From contig JAJEKV010000040.1 of NCBI GenBank assembly GCA_021234155.1, forward strand, positions 9,219,541 to 9,283,540: a DNA stretch of 64,000 nucleotides. The letters are read 5' to 3'. Position 1 is the first letter of the stretch. Every line of letters starts with the position of its first letter. Both the position numbers and the translations under genes were made by a program. Below the pieces are notes generated by a model. It made no database searches. It was given only the letters and a program-made list of their open reading frames with translations, and was not told the origin of the DNA. Positions 18,701 through 31,993 of this stretch are shown here, in pieces. This DNA comes from Isoetes taiwanensis. Taxonomy: Eukaryota; Streptophyta; Lycopodiopsida; Isoetales; Isoetaceae.

Positions 18701-21700
18701 ACTGTAAGCTATGCTTCTCAAATTGCCCAAACTCATGTCAGTAACTTCAATTTCTTACTTTGCTTCGCACCAATGTAGGCAACAACTTCCAAACAAGTTG
18801 GCAGTGATTTGCCTTCATATTATTGAAAATTAGAATGCTTATATATTGTGCCCTTTATAAATTGTAGACTTAAAAAAGAAATACCTTTTGTGTAATTGGA
18901 TCAAAGACTCGTCAACTTGTTTGTTAAGAGGATACCCTACTTAAAATGCGTATACGTGTCCTACCAGTAAACCTTCCCTGCTGCTTGTGGTTTCTGCATA
19001 AAGAAGACAGTCAAACACTCTCAAATCTGTTACATCCAGTTTTCCTTCAGTAAAAGGCACATATGGAGTTTTTTTTACCTATATATAGTTTGCTACGTGA
19101 ACTGTTCTCAAGTCAATGTTTTAACCCAAAAAGTAGGCTCTAGATGCATATAGCCCATAAAAGAATCTCGCAGGGACCTGCTTTTCAAAGCCCTTTGTCA
19201 CCGGATTTCGAGAATGGCATAAGGAACAATATGTTCTCTTCTAAGTTCCTGTTAAAATATGCCTCTTTCTATTCAGTGTATCACCCATTCTCAGTGATCT
19301 TTTTGCTTGTTTATATGCAATGTCAAAGTACTGAGCCTTTATCAAAGCCTAACATTTTTTAGATCAAAACCAGCTTTTGCAATTCCAACTTTTCCATCCT
19401 TAGTTAAGCATTCTTGGCCCCTTGTATATCTTGCTCAAAGGTATTTTGAATTAACGCGTGTGCAGAAATCTGGTTTGGAATTTCTTCAATACCAAAAATG
19501 CAACTGGAAGGTTTGAACTTTTGTTTAATGGTTCACTGCCAAGGGTGTCAATAACTTTTCATAACAAATTCACGCTTTTTGTCATATAAGACTAGCGTCA
19601 GCAGCGGAGTTCAATTGTCTTGATGACAAGCCAAATTGTAGTAGAACTGCATCTGCAACTGGAAGCAGTAAGTGCTTTCTATGAGCCAAGAAGCAGGTGT
19701 ATAACTCTCAGGTACTGAAGAATCCGTGGGTTTTGCAGATGATAAATTAAGTATCAATTGTGCTGGGGAAAACCTTACTGTATCAAACATTGCCTACGAA
19801 GGTGATGCTGAGGAGTTGGAAGATGTAGAAGTTGTAAAAAGTGCGAGTAAAAATTGGGCCATCATCACGACTGGCTATGTAGGGCATGCTGGCTTTCAAG
19901 ATCTTGTAAAAACAAATACGCAGACGTCTAAGATAACAAATACTGCGGATCAAGAGTTATATTCAACAGCCAGGGCATCACCTAGTTCTCTGAGGTACTA
20001 TGGGTTGAATATGAAGAATGGAAGTTACAATGTAACACTACATTTTGCGGAAATTTCTATATGGTCAGATTCTGGAAATTGGAAAGGCACTGGAAAACGT
20101 GTTTTTGATATCTACATTCAGGTCAGATATTTCTTTAAGATTGACATCAGAGATGGGAACTGGGTAGCTAGATTTCAACAAAGAATTTGATGACAAGACA
20201 GACTATGTTACAGGCAATTTAACGCAGTGTATATTCCAATCTGCAGGGTAAAAAGGTTTTTGATAAATACAATATTATGGAGAGGGCTAATGGACAAGCA
20301 TCTGCAGCCGTATTAGAGACGTTTGCAGCTTCTGTAGAAAATAGTATCTTGGAGATTCACTTAAAATGGTCAGGAAAGGGCACTTGCTGCACTCCAGAAA
20401 GAGATACTTATGGACCTCTAATCTCAGCCATCCATGTTATTTCTACCGGTATGAGACTTATTGTAATATTCAATTTTTATTTCCGTGGAATGTACCTTGT
20501 CGTGATTACTAACAGCTAAGAGTAGTCTCAGACTGCATTGCCAAATCATCATGTATTGCACATACACACACAAAGCAACGAAGTCTGATTTTTTAGCAGA
20601 TGTCACATGTGACATGTCATGACATTTCACTTTTCCACATGAACCAACTGAACCTTCCTACACTTGTGGGATGCTAGTTGTTCATAAGACTCATCCAACG
20701 AGACCCTTCAAGAGGTCCTTGATTTGGTGGCACCTCCTACATGCTAACATTGGAAGGTTGGAGGAACCTCTGACTGATGACCAACTCAAAATAGTATCTA
20801 AATTAAGTTACTTAACTTAGTGGTATAATAGATAGTAGATAGATAGTACTTTGTACGTCATACCACATGGCAGCTAAGTGTAGGAGTTAGTGGTTAAATT
20901 AGTAGAAGCAGTTCGTAGAAAGGGCTGTCTAAATTACAAAGCCTTGCACAGATGATGATGCTGATGTGTCATCTTATCCTAGTTGATCCTTGGAAGGCTG
21001 AACGAACCTATGATCAGGTGTACAGTTAGGTCAAAGTCAGTGTATTAGTGGACCTTGCTCACTATATTTTTCATTCAAATTCCAGCGTTCTTCTCCTCAT
21101 TCTTCTAGGAATAGGGAGGACGTAAGAAAAGATCTTTGAGTCTACAATTAGGGAGGACATGCTGAACCTTCTTACCAGACGAGCAAATTGATCAAGATGA
21201 AATTGACATTGATTCATGCCTAAAACAGCCTATTCCTTTTCCATTTTGCTTGTCGAGAAGGCCATCAACAGTTGAATACAGGGAAAGCAACAGATTGTGA
21301 AGGGCTTCAAGCTGAAATGATCGTACCCGGGGCGAAGATTTTAGTACCGCAAGTTGTGCTGGTCTTCCCAAGGAATGGTCTAATAATGTTATCAGACCTG
21401 TCCATAAAGCTGGAGATCCCATGGAGCCGTCAAACTATTGGCTAATCATGATTGGCCATGTAATGGCAAAGTTATATGGATCATTAGAATTGATTCTCAG
21501 CGATTATGCAGAGAAGGTAGTGCCTAGGGCTAAAGGCCATGCGAGGCTATTAAAGAAGAGAAGGCCAAGAAAAGTAAGATATATTGCTGTTTTGTCGATT
21601 TCCAAAAATCTTTTCATACGGTAATTTCTCCTGAAGTTTAGAGCGAAGGGGAGCTTTCTTTGCTCCAAAAGAGGCTTAAAGTCTTTGGGAAACAGAGATG

Positions 21701-23747
21701 GTGTTGGTCTGTTTGCAGTTTGGACAAAGAGCAACTTTCTATCAGGAGCTTTTTTGTTGTGATGGACGCACTCAAGCTCAACCCAAATGCTATCTTCAAT
21801 GGTGAAAGTTATAGCTGTTTCCAAAGGATGCTTAAAGTTTAAGCACCTATCTGGAAAATTGCAACCTATTGCTCGTTGGAACATGTTCATGGAAGTAGTG
21901 ATTTTGTAATTCAGGAATTCACTGACTGCAGGGTATGATAACGTCTCTACATGATGCAACCATATTCATGTCAAATTTCAACAAAATACACCCGTTGATA
22001 TTTTTCCATACATATTCATGTCAAAGTTCATCAATTATCAACTATCTCCCAGTCTACTTCCGTTGGTTTCTGCATATGGCTTGACACCACAGAATTTTTT
22101 TTTGTTTTTGACATCAAGCAAAATTACAAGTAGCTATGTGATGATTAATGGGTTATCCTGGAGGAGCTGATTGGAAAATATCATCCTGAGTGCAGAAATA
22201 GGCGCTGCTGGATCGTCCAAGTCCAACACAAAAGTAGTTGCTATCACAGTACCTTTGGCAATCTTGTTAATAATTGCTGGCATATCTCTGTGGTTGTGGC
22301 ATCGGAAGAAGCATTTGTTCTCCTTGAAAGATGGAAAGGATGGTAATGGCTGAATGATCATCAAAGGTCTTGGATTAGCGTTAACATTCCTTTTTCTACA
22401 GAGTTCTGGAGCATAAAAAACAGGCTAAATTTGTACGATTACAATGAATTGAGAGATGCAACAAATGATTTTCATCCTATGAACAAACTTGGACAAGGTG
22501 GATTTGGTACGGTTTATAAGGTACATGCGATCAAAAAAACATTCGAAATTATGGTTTAGCTATTAGCCATAAATTTTGTAATGTTGGACAACAGGGGGCC
22601 CTGAAAGATGGCACAGCTGTTGCAATCAAGCAACTCTCCGTAAAATCACCTCAAAGTGAATTTTTAAATGAAGTTGAAGTGATATCTTCTGTTCAGCACC
22701 GTAACTTGGTGAAGTTGCTGGGATGTTGCTTCGAGGGAGACCAAAGGATTCTTGTCCTAGAATTGATGGAAACAAATAGTTTGCACCAAGCTTTACTTGG
22801 TATGATGTGCTTGCTTTATTCCATGGCTATGTGCATGGTCATCTTGTTGACTAAAGACTTTTGCAGGACCACGCGAACGGAGGATCTACATTGATTGGCC
22901 AACACGAGTGAACATTTGTCTTGGGGTTGCTCGCGGTATTGCCTACCTCCACGAAGAAGCATCTCCACGGATCATACATCGAGACATAAAATCGAACAAT
23001 ATACTGTTGGACAAAAGTTTGAATCCTAAAATTGCTGACTTTGGACTGGCAAAACTTTTCAAGGATGAGCAAACACACATCAGTACTAGAGTTGCTGGAA
23101 CAATGTGAGCTGGACATGTCTTTTGCATAATGTTAGTACATTTATCTACAATTTAGTTATCATCAAAACTTTCTTTCTGTGCCTGGGACAGAGGATACCT
23201 TGCTCCTGAGTATGCAATGCTTGGTCAACTTACTGAAAAAGCAGATGTCTACAGTTTTGGGGTACTGGCATTGGAAATAGTTAGTGGGAGAAACAATATG
23301 GACCGGTCAGTGTCACCAGAGGAGACGTACCTGCTAGATCACGTAAGTTATAAACTTAAAATAGGGTCTTGATATGATATGCACTGCTTACATTTCCTGC
23401 TGCAGGTATGGCATCTAGTTGAAGAAGACCGTCTTCTAGATATTGTGGATGAGCAGGTGAGAAACGAATGTTCAGAGGAGGAAGCAAAGAGAATTATCAA
23501 AGTGGCACTCTTTTGCACGCAGCACAACCCAAACCATCGCCCAACAATGTCACAAGTTGTCACGGTACTGTCGAAGCCTTGCGAAGTTGATGTGTCAGGA
23601 CTCCGGCAGGACGATCGTGAAGACAACAAACACGCTCTGCAAGGCTACAAACCAAGCTTGACTGAAAACAGCTCCGAATCCAGTAGTTTGTTAACCAGTT
23701 CGAGTGCGATTAGCATGCCAACCTATAGGCTATCTCTTCTGCGGTGA
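15785..23747 (+). CDS. LRR-malectin receptor-like kinase (LRR-VIII type), intact, 24 exons
   Basis: Splicing 24 exons from the ATG at 15785 to the TGA at 23745 gives 1005 codons with every junction in phase. Exons: 15785-15881, 15954-16101, 16293-16364, 16453-16524, 16614-16685, 16753-16824, 16933-17004, 17163-17234, 17318-17389, 17808-17882, 17948-18019, 18088-18159, 18497-18568, 18638-18703, 19466-19510, 19591-19667, 19739-20121, 20247-20448, 22196-22342, 22402-22520, 22595-22799, 22867-23104, 23192-23342, 23406-23747. Order: signal peptide (about 1-22), LRRs each on one 66-75-nt phase-2 exon, malectin domain (about 410-604), one membrane helix ([20 protein letters not shown]), then a kinase with [18 protein letters not shown] and DFG, all intact, so an active RD kinase is expected. 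It should sit in the plasma membrane and sense a ligand or wall state. Exon plan and malectin domain are those of the LRR-VIII family. Ligand unknown. Confidence 0.93.
21300..21960 (+). mobile_element. LINE reverse transcriptase remnant inside a receptor-kinase intron
   Basis: Within the 1.75-kb intron 20449-22195, a frame around 21365-21624 reads in pieces [11 protein letters not shown], then [34 protein letters not shown], which matches the plant LINE reverse transcriptase pattern (W..a.i.PihK.GD...NYR.I...kl...l..rl). It is broken by stops and frameshifts. It has the transcription direction of the host gene. The rest of the intron (20449-21300) holds no recognised feature. Confidence 0.6.
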
Positions 23748-25800
23748 TCGAACATTGGAACATTTTCCATTAAGTTATGCAAATTTCTTGTAGCCGTATT
23801 CATGACCTTTACCTCAAATCAGCCATACCGGCAACCGGAAAAAAATATGGCAGCTTTTGATAAGTTGAATTAGGAGCCCCATAAACCAACCACAGTTCGT
23901 TTTGTATTGGGGAAGGGTATTTTTGCCATGGTTTGGTTTGGCCTATGATTTTAGTATTGTACTAGTAATGGTGCCCAGCGTTGCTGGGCATAAGTTGAGG
24001 GGTTGTGAATGTTGGGATGCAATGTGAAAAGCATGCAGTAATAATCCAAGTTTGTATCCTTTTATTATAACAAAACTTTCCAAAGGCTTAATAACAATAA
24101 AAAAAAAAACTAGCTCCTTCATATTAGATAGTGTTGAATCAACTTAAGTTTATCTCTATTTGCTTTTTTATGTTTCATTCGATATTAAAAGTCCCTGCTT
24201 GTTTTTATTCATGATAAAGTCGAATTCAATTGAATATCATGGAATATGAGTGGGACTGCCTAATTCAAGATATTCATATAGTATATGGACCATGCATAAC
24301 TCTTATGAGAAATACAAAGTGAGTATCTATTTCTAAAGGTTTTTTTTTAGTACAACTGAAGAATTGGAGTTGGTTTCAATTGCAGTAGTTAAAAGGAACA
24401 GAATATATGGTTGGTATACAAAACCACTGAGGATTATTGGAGTCATCTCTTCATTTCTAGAAGTTTGCAAACACCAGGAAGCAAGTCACCAAGAACAACA
24501 AACTGACAACATCTAGATATATTAGAGAAGCATTTCGTACCAGGCAGCACCGTGCAATTCTCAACTTTCCTCATAACCATATCATATTTCCTGTCTTGTT
24601 GCTCCTTTGTTGCTCTAGAAAAGAATAGAGTTCTGAACACTTGAGAGGCCAATGTATCCCAGAGATGTTAGACTTCACTTCAATTACCAGCACTTGAACT
24701 TTGAAAAATTATTCAATGTCCAAAATGAATTCAACGTGCTCTGTACAAAGCTTGGCAAAGAGTATTAGAGTATTATTGGTTCTCAACGATTAAAACCAAC
24801 TAAATTAACAAAAGCAACAAAGCCAAGAGAGCCAACCTGATAATGTGACAGCAATAATAGATGCATTTTCTGCTCCGTAACAGATTGTCATTTTAACATA
24901 TTTGTCAACATATTTTGTAATAGCCTTGTGCATAATTGAACCAACTCCAATATATTTTGCAACTATGACATACAAAACCTATTTCTCAACAACTCCATTT
25001 TCGAATTATTGGGGTACATTCGATAGATAGGTTTCTCATGGTGTGTGACACTGTTTCAATTTGCTTAAGTACCTGCGCATGTGTAGCCAGATGGTTTATG
25101 CATTAAAATAATCTATAAATTGTCCCATTATTTTTGCTTGCCTTTCTGTGCAGAGTAGAGCATGATGACAATGACCGCTCAGTTCTTTTTAACATTCCCT
25201 GTTTCATATATGATTTCAGTCTCTGCAAAAAATTGGTATTGCTTTTGTTGACAAATTCTGACAAAGGGTTTTCTTCCTTTTCTAGTTCTTTTTTTTTTTG
25301 CAGGATACCATTGAAAAGACATCATGGCATGGGAGAAAAGGGCTCCAACGTTGCCAAACACGATGAAGATTCTACACAGTAGAGTAAATATTAGAATGAC
25401 TCTAAGAATCCAAGACTCCCCAAACAATGAAAACTTTATTTCCTTAAGTGTGTCATAAGTTACAAAACTGAGTATTCCATGTTATAGTAGAACCATGTCA
25501 TGGGACTCATCAAATTCCATTCTATGTTTCTGTCAGTCAAAAAGTGCGGTGAATAATAAACCTGCTCTTTCCTCTTCTCACGGGGATGATTTTTCTGGTA
25601 CAATGTCTACAATGTGATGTCTTTGCGGCAGAAAAATTGCAAAGGCAGCTCAAATTCTAAGTTTACATCACTATTGCCGATAGTGAAAATGATATTGCCA
25701 AAGAACCGATAGAAGGAAATAGGTTACAACCGCCATTTTTAGAGGGTCGAGACCGTCAAGTTGGCATTAATAGGCACACTTTGCAAAAGAAAACAGGATC
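23748..25800. other. Intergenic AT-rich region
   Basis: It includes the 3' region of the receptor kinase. I see short A and T runs and no coding signal. The small frames at 24443-24652 and 25134-25427 have no domain, codon bias or splice context. Confidence 0.55.
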
Positions 25801-25812
25801 ATCGGATAGAGA

Positions 25813-26480
25813 TTAAGCACGGAACGAGAAAAAATCGCTTACTTGGATAAGTATTGACATTGGCCAAGACGCAATTAGAAAACAAATAACTAAGCAACTT
25901 ATTGATATATGATTACCATGCAAATAACCTTGGAAGCAGAAAAAGAACACATCTTTTGGGATCAATGGTGGTAAGAGTAGCAACTCCAAAAAATCCACGA
26001 GGAGCCGGTTGCCTTCATGTTCTTTTGATACATAAGAAGCATGGCGTAATACTATCGGAAAATAGCAACTCTTTCCAGTGAATAAGCGAGCAATCTGCGC
26101 CTCCTTGACCACATGCATAATCAAGAGCGACCGCAAGTCGTTGGAGCTAATCCCTTGCTTGGCAATGCACCAAGTTCTCACAATAGAAATGTTAACCGCT
26201 AGTAGCCCCGCTCTGTGGTATCAAGAGTATAAATAGGTGTTTGGTCCGGATAATAAATACCATAGTTCTTCTCGAGTAGGCCCACGCCTTCGATCTTCGT
26301 TGAAGATCTCGTATACATAAGTGTTAATAGCAATTCCTATGCTTGGCATAGGGCCGGTTCATCTCCCGAAAACCGCAAGGTCACGCAAGATCGGCCATGG
26401 CGGAATATAGGATAGCATCCCCATTACCAAGACATAAGCATAAATCCCGTGCATTCGCGGAAAAAGAAATAAGAATTTGA
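25813..26480 (-). pseudogene. Unidentified coding-like remnant
   Basis: On the minus strand, an open frame of 122 codons (26181-25813) can be extended upstream to about 26480 through two stops in nearly the same phase, with protein-like composition: segments such as EIFNEDRRRGPTREELWYLL, then IVKTWC-like, LRSLLIMHVVKEAQIARLF and NRLLVDFLELLLLPPL. The string looks like part of a real protein decayed by point mutations, perhaps from a transposable element, but I cannot assign a family. The small frame in the rest of this area is not supported. Confidence 0.3.
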
Positions 26481-26749
26481 AACAATGTGCACTTACCAAG
26501 TTCTCTCCAAACACACATTGCACGCTAGTAGAGCCTTACGCTTTTATGAGACCTAGGAGACTAACACCTAGGAGACTCTATATCTTGCTCCATGACTTTA
26601 TCTCTAAGGCAACATTGTTCAAATTTCCTAAAGTTGCTCCTGTTTCCATTTCTTGATATGCATTGTTGTAAGGTTGTTGGACACTTTCATCACGTCCCGG
26701 AATCCATTCACATCCTCGGCGGGAGCCACCACGAGCAAGAAATTTCACG

Positions 26750-27152
26750 CTATCCCGTAAAGATTGCTTGCTTACCCATTCTTTAAAATATATTTCTAGT
26801 GCTTGCTGCAATGAATGATTCCAAAACTTGATTGACACTCACATCATTGTAGTAATGCATTATGAGCATCTACCTTATTGCCCCCAGTTTGCAAAGCAGC
26901 TACTTCTGCAGCAGTGAATTTTGCCATTGAAATGGACTTTACTGGATGTGTGAACTTCCGACTACACCACAAAATTGAAAAGTCAATCCTTCCCACAGAA
27001 AATCTAAACACATAGTAATTCCTGGTATTAGGATTACTGGATTCCACTGCAAGAAATACAGACAAAGAAGAAAAGGTTGTGCAAACATATTGAGGTCCCA
27101 CCTGCAATTCCTTAAGCAGGCTCGTACATGATATGCATGTAGTAGGCTGCAT
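26750..27152 (-). pseudogene. ArfGAP-domain fragment (AGD14-like), degenerate
   Basis: Minus-strand pieces in order: CISCTSLL and VGPQYVCTTF (about 27140-27070), then FTHPVKSISMAKFTAAEVAA and LQTGGNK (about 26955-26870), then ALEIYFKEW (about 26800). These follow the ArfGAP zinc-finger domain of plant AGD14-type proteins (CINC..GPQYVCTTF..F..H.VKSISMAKFT..EV..L..GGN....YFKEW). ArfGAPs activate GTP hydrolysis by Arf on membranes. The second zinc-finger Cys pair, expected before FTH, is missing (it reads WCSRK), and frames are interrupted, so this is a broken fragment. I found no convincing further exons in 27.2-29.7 kb. Confidence 0.6.
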
Positions 27153-27159
27153 ATATTCT

Positions 27160-30100
27160 TAAAACCCATTCCTCTAAACGGATTTTCATAGATCCCTGTA
27201 TTTTGGTAGTGTACAGGTACACCTATACAACAATTTTGATGATTGTTGAAATGCATGGGGTTACAATTTCAACTGTCATATTGAGCAATTTTATCATGGT
27301 TATGCAATCGCTAATCGCTTATTGTCATTTGATTCTTCAATTTTTCCTACTTAGTTTTCAGCCAAAACAACCTCCAACTCTTGATATAAAACTCAAGAAC
27401 GTCTTGTTTCATGTGCCAAAATTAGTTAAAACAAAAGGTAGTTTGCCAAAATTAGTTAAAACATAAGGTAGTCGACCATTATTGCATCGATAAGCATCAT
27501 GCTTAAATAAGAGTGTTGTTTCTCTTTTTTATGGTAACTTCAATTTCAATCACATCTGTGTTTTTTTGCAGACCAGAATCATTGTAATCAGAGCTTTTCG
27601 CCCCTTTCTAATATGGCATACACCAATATATACACCCCAGTTATCTTGCATTAACTTTAAACATGACAAAGACAGCTTATGCGTTTAACATTAACTTCAA
27701 ACATGACAAAGACAAAGCTTATGCGTTCAAGGTTTTTGCTAATAGTCTGTGCGCTTTTGTTCAATGCACATTAAGTTCAAACATGGACACAGAAAATAGC
27801 ATGGGTAGACCAAGCTACAATATTACATGATTTGGTGGTTGTACCAATGGCAATACCAATTGCAGGCCATCGGCCAGTCTACAATCTACAAAGAATCTGG
27901 GATTTGGCACTGGGATGTTTAATCCAGAATATGGCCACAATATAACCCTTAGCTTCCATGGCCACAACGGACCCCTTAGCTTCCATGGGTGTAACAATGC
28001 TCTTTGCACAAAAACATGTCTTGGCATTCATTCGCACCAAATCCATTACTTTTTTGTTTCCTTTTCTAGAGCAGAATGCAGACACAATCACTGCATATCA
28101 TATACACTGTGGTGCTATGGCAGATGATTAATTAGAAATGTTGAAACTACTTGCACCGGATTTTTACCCTCAGTTGGCACTATTGAGAATCATAAGCAAT
28201 ACTCTGTCCACGTGTTAACCCTCCATTGTGCCTCTATCCTGCAAACAACAAAACAAAAACAGATGCCAACATGGTTACATGGTTACAGATGTTTGCTTAC
28301 ATGGTTGCTTGTAAACGATTGTGCAACTTGAATAATGTTTTTAATGAAGTCACAACTTAACAACGTCTGCATTATTAAAAGTTACAGTTGAGATTAAACA
28401 ATCAATGAGCAAATTCCTGATGCTGTTCTGCAGACAGAATGGCAATTAATACTACATACGTTATGCATATTTTAGAGCTACATGTTTGAAAGATTCTTGA
28501 TATCGTTTTCTTTATTTTTTAGCTTCTACAGTGGAAAGATAAGAGCCTCATCCCGAAAGTAGTTATAACTTACTCAAATCCATCAGGGGATAAGATACAA
28601 TTGCAGGGAAGAAAAATGTACCCGAGTTCTAGCTTCTTTTTGCCTCACAAAAAAAACTTGTTTGAGAACCTAAAAAAAACAGGGAGATGTTTTTGAGAGC
28701 TCCGATCGGACAGGAAAAATGAGACATAAACTTAGAAGCCCAGAAGGGGAGGAAATACTAAGCAAACACTTACAGATGACTGTGGATCGACAAAACCGGT
28801 TCCCCACCAAACGATCATGTAGGTAGGTAGCCACGAAACCATATTGTGAAAACTTGGCGCTTCCTATTCATAATTTCTCAATCTTGTAAATCAAGCAGAA
28901 ATTGAAGATCAGTAATGAGTTTTGGCGGCTCTGTTCTTGCAGTAGCATGAAAGAAATATGAAGATGCCGCTGCCGCTCCCATAATCACACGGGGGTGTGT
29001 CCACATTAGAGCTTTTGTCTACATGAACCGTTATTTCTGCTTGTACATTAACCAATTGTCTCTTCTACAGGGTCAAATAATAACGGATCTAACTCATATC
29101 AATAAAGTTCTAATTTATCTCCATCCCCGTAGGTAATCTGCAAATCTGTACAACAAAACTTGATTCTTAATCAACTACAGATGCTACTTTTAAGTACCAA
29201 AAAATATAAGAGAGAATAGAGCACCTTATCAACTTTTTCTTTGCATTAGATCTGACTACCTATCCTTCAAATGCTTGCCGTCAAACAACTTCCCAATTTC
29301 TTTCCCTTCAATTTAATTCCAAGGTCAAGAAACGAAAGTTAACAGAGGATGCAACGATTGATTTTAGCTGTTCCAGGATCGCTTCTTCAGGTGCTCCAAA
29401 TTCATCTTTCACCGGTTCCAATCTGGAAAAAGCCTCATGTCCTTACACAATACAGCTAAAACCAAACCCTAAGATCAAGAACGTGATAGGAGAAATTCCA
29501 CAGCATCGTTGCTCCATTATTTTCCCCCGCCATTGTCACCGAGCGATGTCGGCTGCCTAGATTCTGCAAACCAACTGGTGAAGTCGAACCTAGCAACGCC
29601 GTGCCACCTGTATGTGGATACTGGAGGAATGCAACGGGCGCCATAGCCTAGCTGCCATCGCAAACTTTAAAAAGAAAAACCCATATTAAGGAAAAACAAT
29701 TAAAAATCTTGCGACGTGGCATCATCTCATCCATTGGCTTGATCAAATCTGGGCCGCCCAAATTAGGGCTGGGTCCAACACTTACACAATAACATTATAA
29801 TATAAGATTATATTGAAATTTGTATATTTTAGTGAGAATGAGCAGCTTGTTTGGTTATCGCACGATCTCTCAATTTTTTATTTCCAGGGAGAGTTTTTTT
29901 GCAATGGTCTGCAAATAGAATGTTATGGAGGGGCAGACACAAGTTCCGTTCTTCTATCTTCATGTCGATTAGAGAGGTCTTGTGCTGCAAGATCTTGGAA
30001 AACCAACTCTTCCTTTTGATTTTTTCATTCTTTGTTACTTGTGCAGTATGACTTTTGGGTTTAGAGTATGGCAGCAGATTTAGGTCTTCTTTAACTGGTG

Positions 30101-31483
30101 TCCATAGCCAGCTTTTGTTGTGTCATGTTTTCTTTTGCATGAGAAATTATGTGCTCTGTACCAGGGATTCTTGTTTCTGGTTTGATGGTGGTGGATTCAT
30201 TCCACTTTCAGAATTTGGCATTGCTTGGGCTCGTTGTAGGGTAGTTCTAGAGCACGTCACCGTTTTCCAATTTTGGGTTGCTTGTGCAGGTTTTTGGCGG
30301 TTACGGCGGAGCTTGCAAGAGGTTGTTGCCATTGCAGTTCTTTGGGGCCCTGGTGAGGCTCCACTTTTTGGCGACAAGAGGTTCTGGTTCGTGCTCTATT
30401 TTTTTTAGTTGATTGGACAATGGTAAGGTGAAATATTAGTCACGCTAGAATTGATGTTTTGCACCATTGAATCACATAATTTTTTGGCGAAAAATTTACT
30501 GGCCTTTGATTTGGCATAAATCAAGGGTTGTAATTAAACAAGTGCTATGCACGGAGGGTTGCCCTCTGGTGGCCCGAGAGTGTGTTTTCATATTTGTTGT
30601 TGCCGTTTCGTTTTCATGGTTCTTGTTGGGCCATTTGATGTGTCAGGGGTTATTAATGGTTTGAAAAGGGAGGTTTTGTTTTGTGTTGTTTTGTTTTCTT
30701 TTGTTTATGAATTGTGCATGGACCAAGCCTATTTCTAGCATTGTGCTTATGACTTGAGATCCCTGATAAGAGATGTTTATTATTCGTTTTGCTCGCGCTT
30801 TACATACCTTGTAGGAAAAGGCGTTATTTTGTTGTTTTTATGTTCTAAAGCATCAACAAAAGTTTCAAGACCTAGATACGACACCTTTAGAAGTCATAGC
30901 CATATATGAGCATTGATGTAGGGGGTGCAGTGCAATTTCTACGTTTTAAGTTTGGACCAGTGGATGGCCAAGACCAAGAGTGCTAATCTGGAATTTCATT
31001 GATATGGTGCAAGAATGGTATTAATATGATGTAAGAATGCTTGAGTCATAACTTATTGCCTAAATGTGTTGTTGGATTCCAATAGCTTAAGTTTAAGATG
31101 TAATCACTTGCACAATCTCTAGCATATAGTTAGAGGGAATGATACAATACCCTTGTGAATTAATTTTCTAAGCATGTTGAAGTAGACTAATGAATAGTCT
31201 TCAATAACTTCGTATAACTCTTTAGAAGTTCTATGAAGCCAATAATATTAAATGTAAGCCTAGATAAGGGAAAATATTAAATCGTAACTTCATACACTGG
31301 CCTGTATTTTCTAGAATGTAAGTCAATGTATGTCCGTATAGAACTCCAAGTTGTATGCTGCAAATACAACCACATAGGCATTACAATTGCTTTCATTGTC
31401 TATTTAAGGTTAGATACCATTTCTATGGGAGGGCTGAATTATCTCCCAAGCTTACGCATCCACATCTAATTTTAGATGCGAAT
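27160..31483. other. Largely non-genic region
   Basis: No gene recognised. A duplicated pair of short segments (ACATGACAAAGACA) lies at 27660-27715. At 29456-29660 (minus) a GC-richer stretch with in-frame ATGs could be a first exon of an unknown gene, since it precedes an AT-rich region and a GT, but I cannot connect it. At 30540-30575 a segment with CACGGAGGGTTGCCCT recurs in inverted form at 38145 kb next to a poly-T run. The frames at 29.8-30.7 kb on the plus strand have no recognisable product. Confidence 0.4.
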
Positions 31484-31993
31484 CTAATTCTGCATCTGCA
31501 TCTGTTTCAATCCGCCAAAGCCAAAGAGCTCCACTGCCCAACTGCACATTCCTTTTCTAAAGTAACAAACAGTCAAAGACATAATTCCAGTCCAACTTCC
31601 TTTCTCCATAGATCAGAACCTTATAATTCTTCCCTCTAAGGCTGCAGTATTAACATTAAATATCAGAATCAGCTACCAAGAAACACAAAATACTTTGATG
31701 AAATTTCACTATGCAGGGGGGGGGAGGGGGGATACAAACTAGCCCCATGTTTCGTCAGGTCGAGGATACTCTCATAGCCACTCTGGAGTCACCAGTGGTC
31801 TTTCCTGAACCAATCTTTTCAGAAAGTGAATGCGGTTAGTCTCATAGAATGTTTAGGGGGTGGCCTCTTCCTCCTCTTTTTCTATTTTTTTCTTTTTTTT
31901 TTTAAAGTTGGATGCTCACTTTGGATATGTCGCAAGGAAGATATATCAAACCTACACTTCAATGTGTTGGTGGCAGCGGAGGTCAATGTCTAA
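31484..31993. repeat. Interspersed repeat R1, copy A
   Basis: It is nearly identical to 33115-33652 (for example CAATCCGCCAAAGCCAAAG and TTTCGTCAGGTCGAGGATAC). Differences are a G run (copy A) against ATGGGGATGGGG (copy B) and small deletions in copy A near 31885-31945. Copy A is interrupted after GTCAATGTCTAA by repeat R2. Confidence 0.85.

Noticed and set aside
29813-30738. Plus-strand frames up to 117 codons
   Set aside because: No domain, no splice context, low-complexity Phe/Cys/Val-rich composition.
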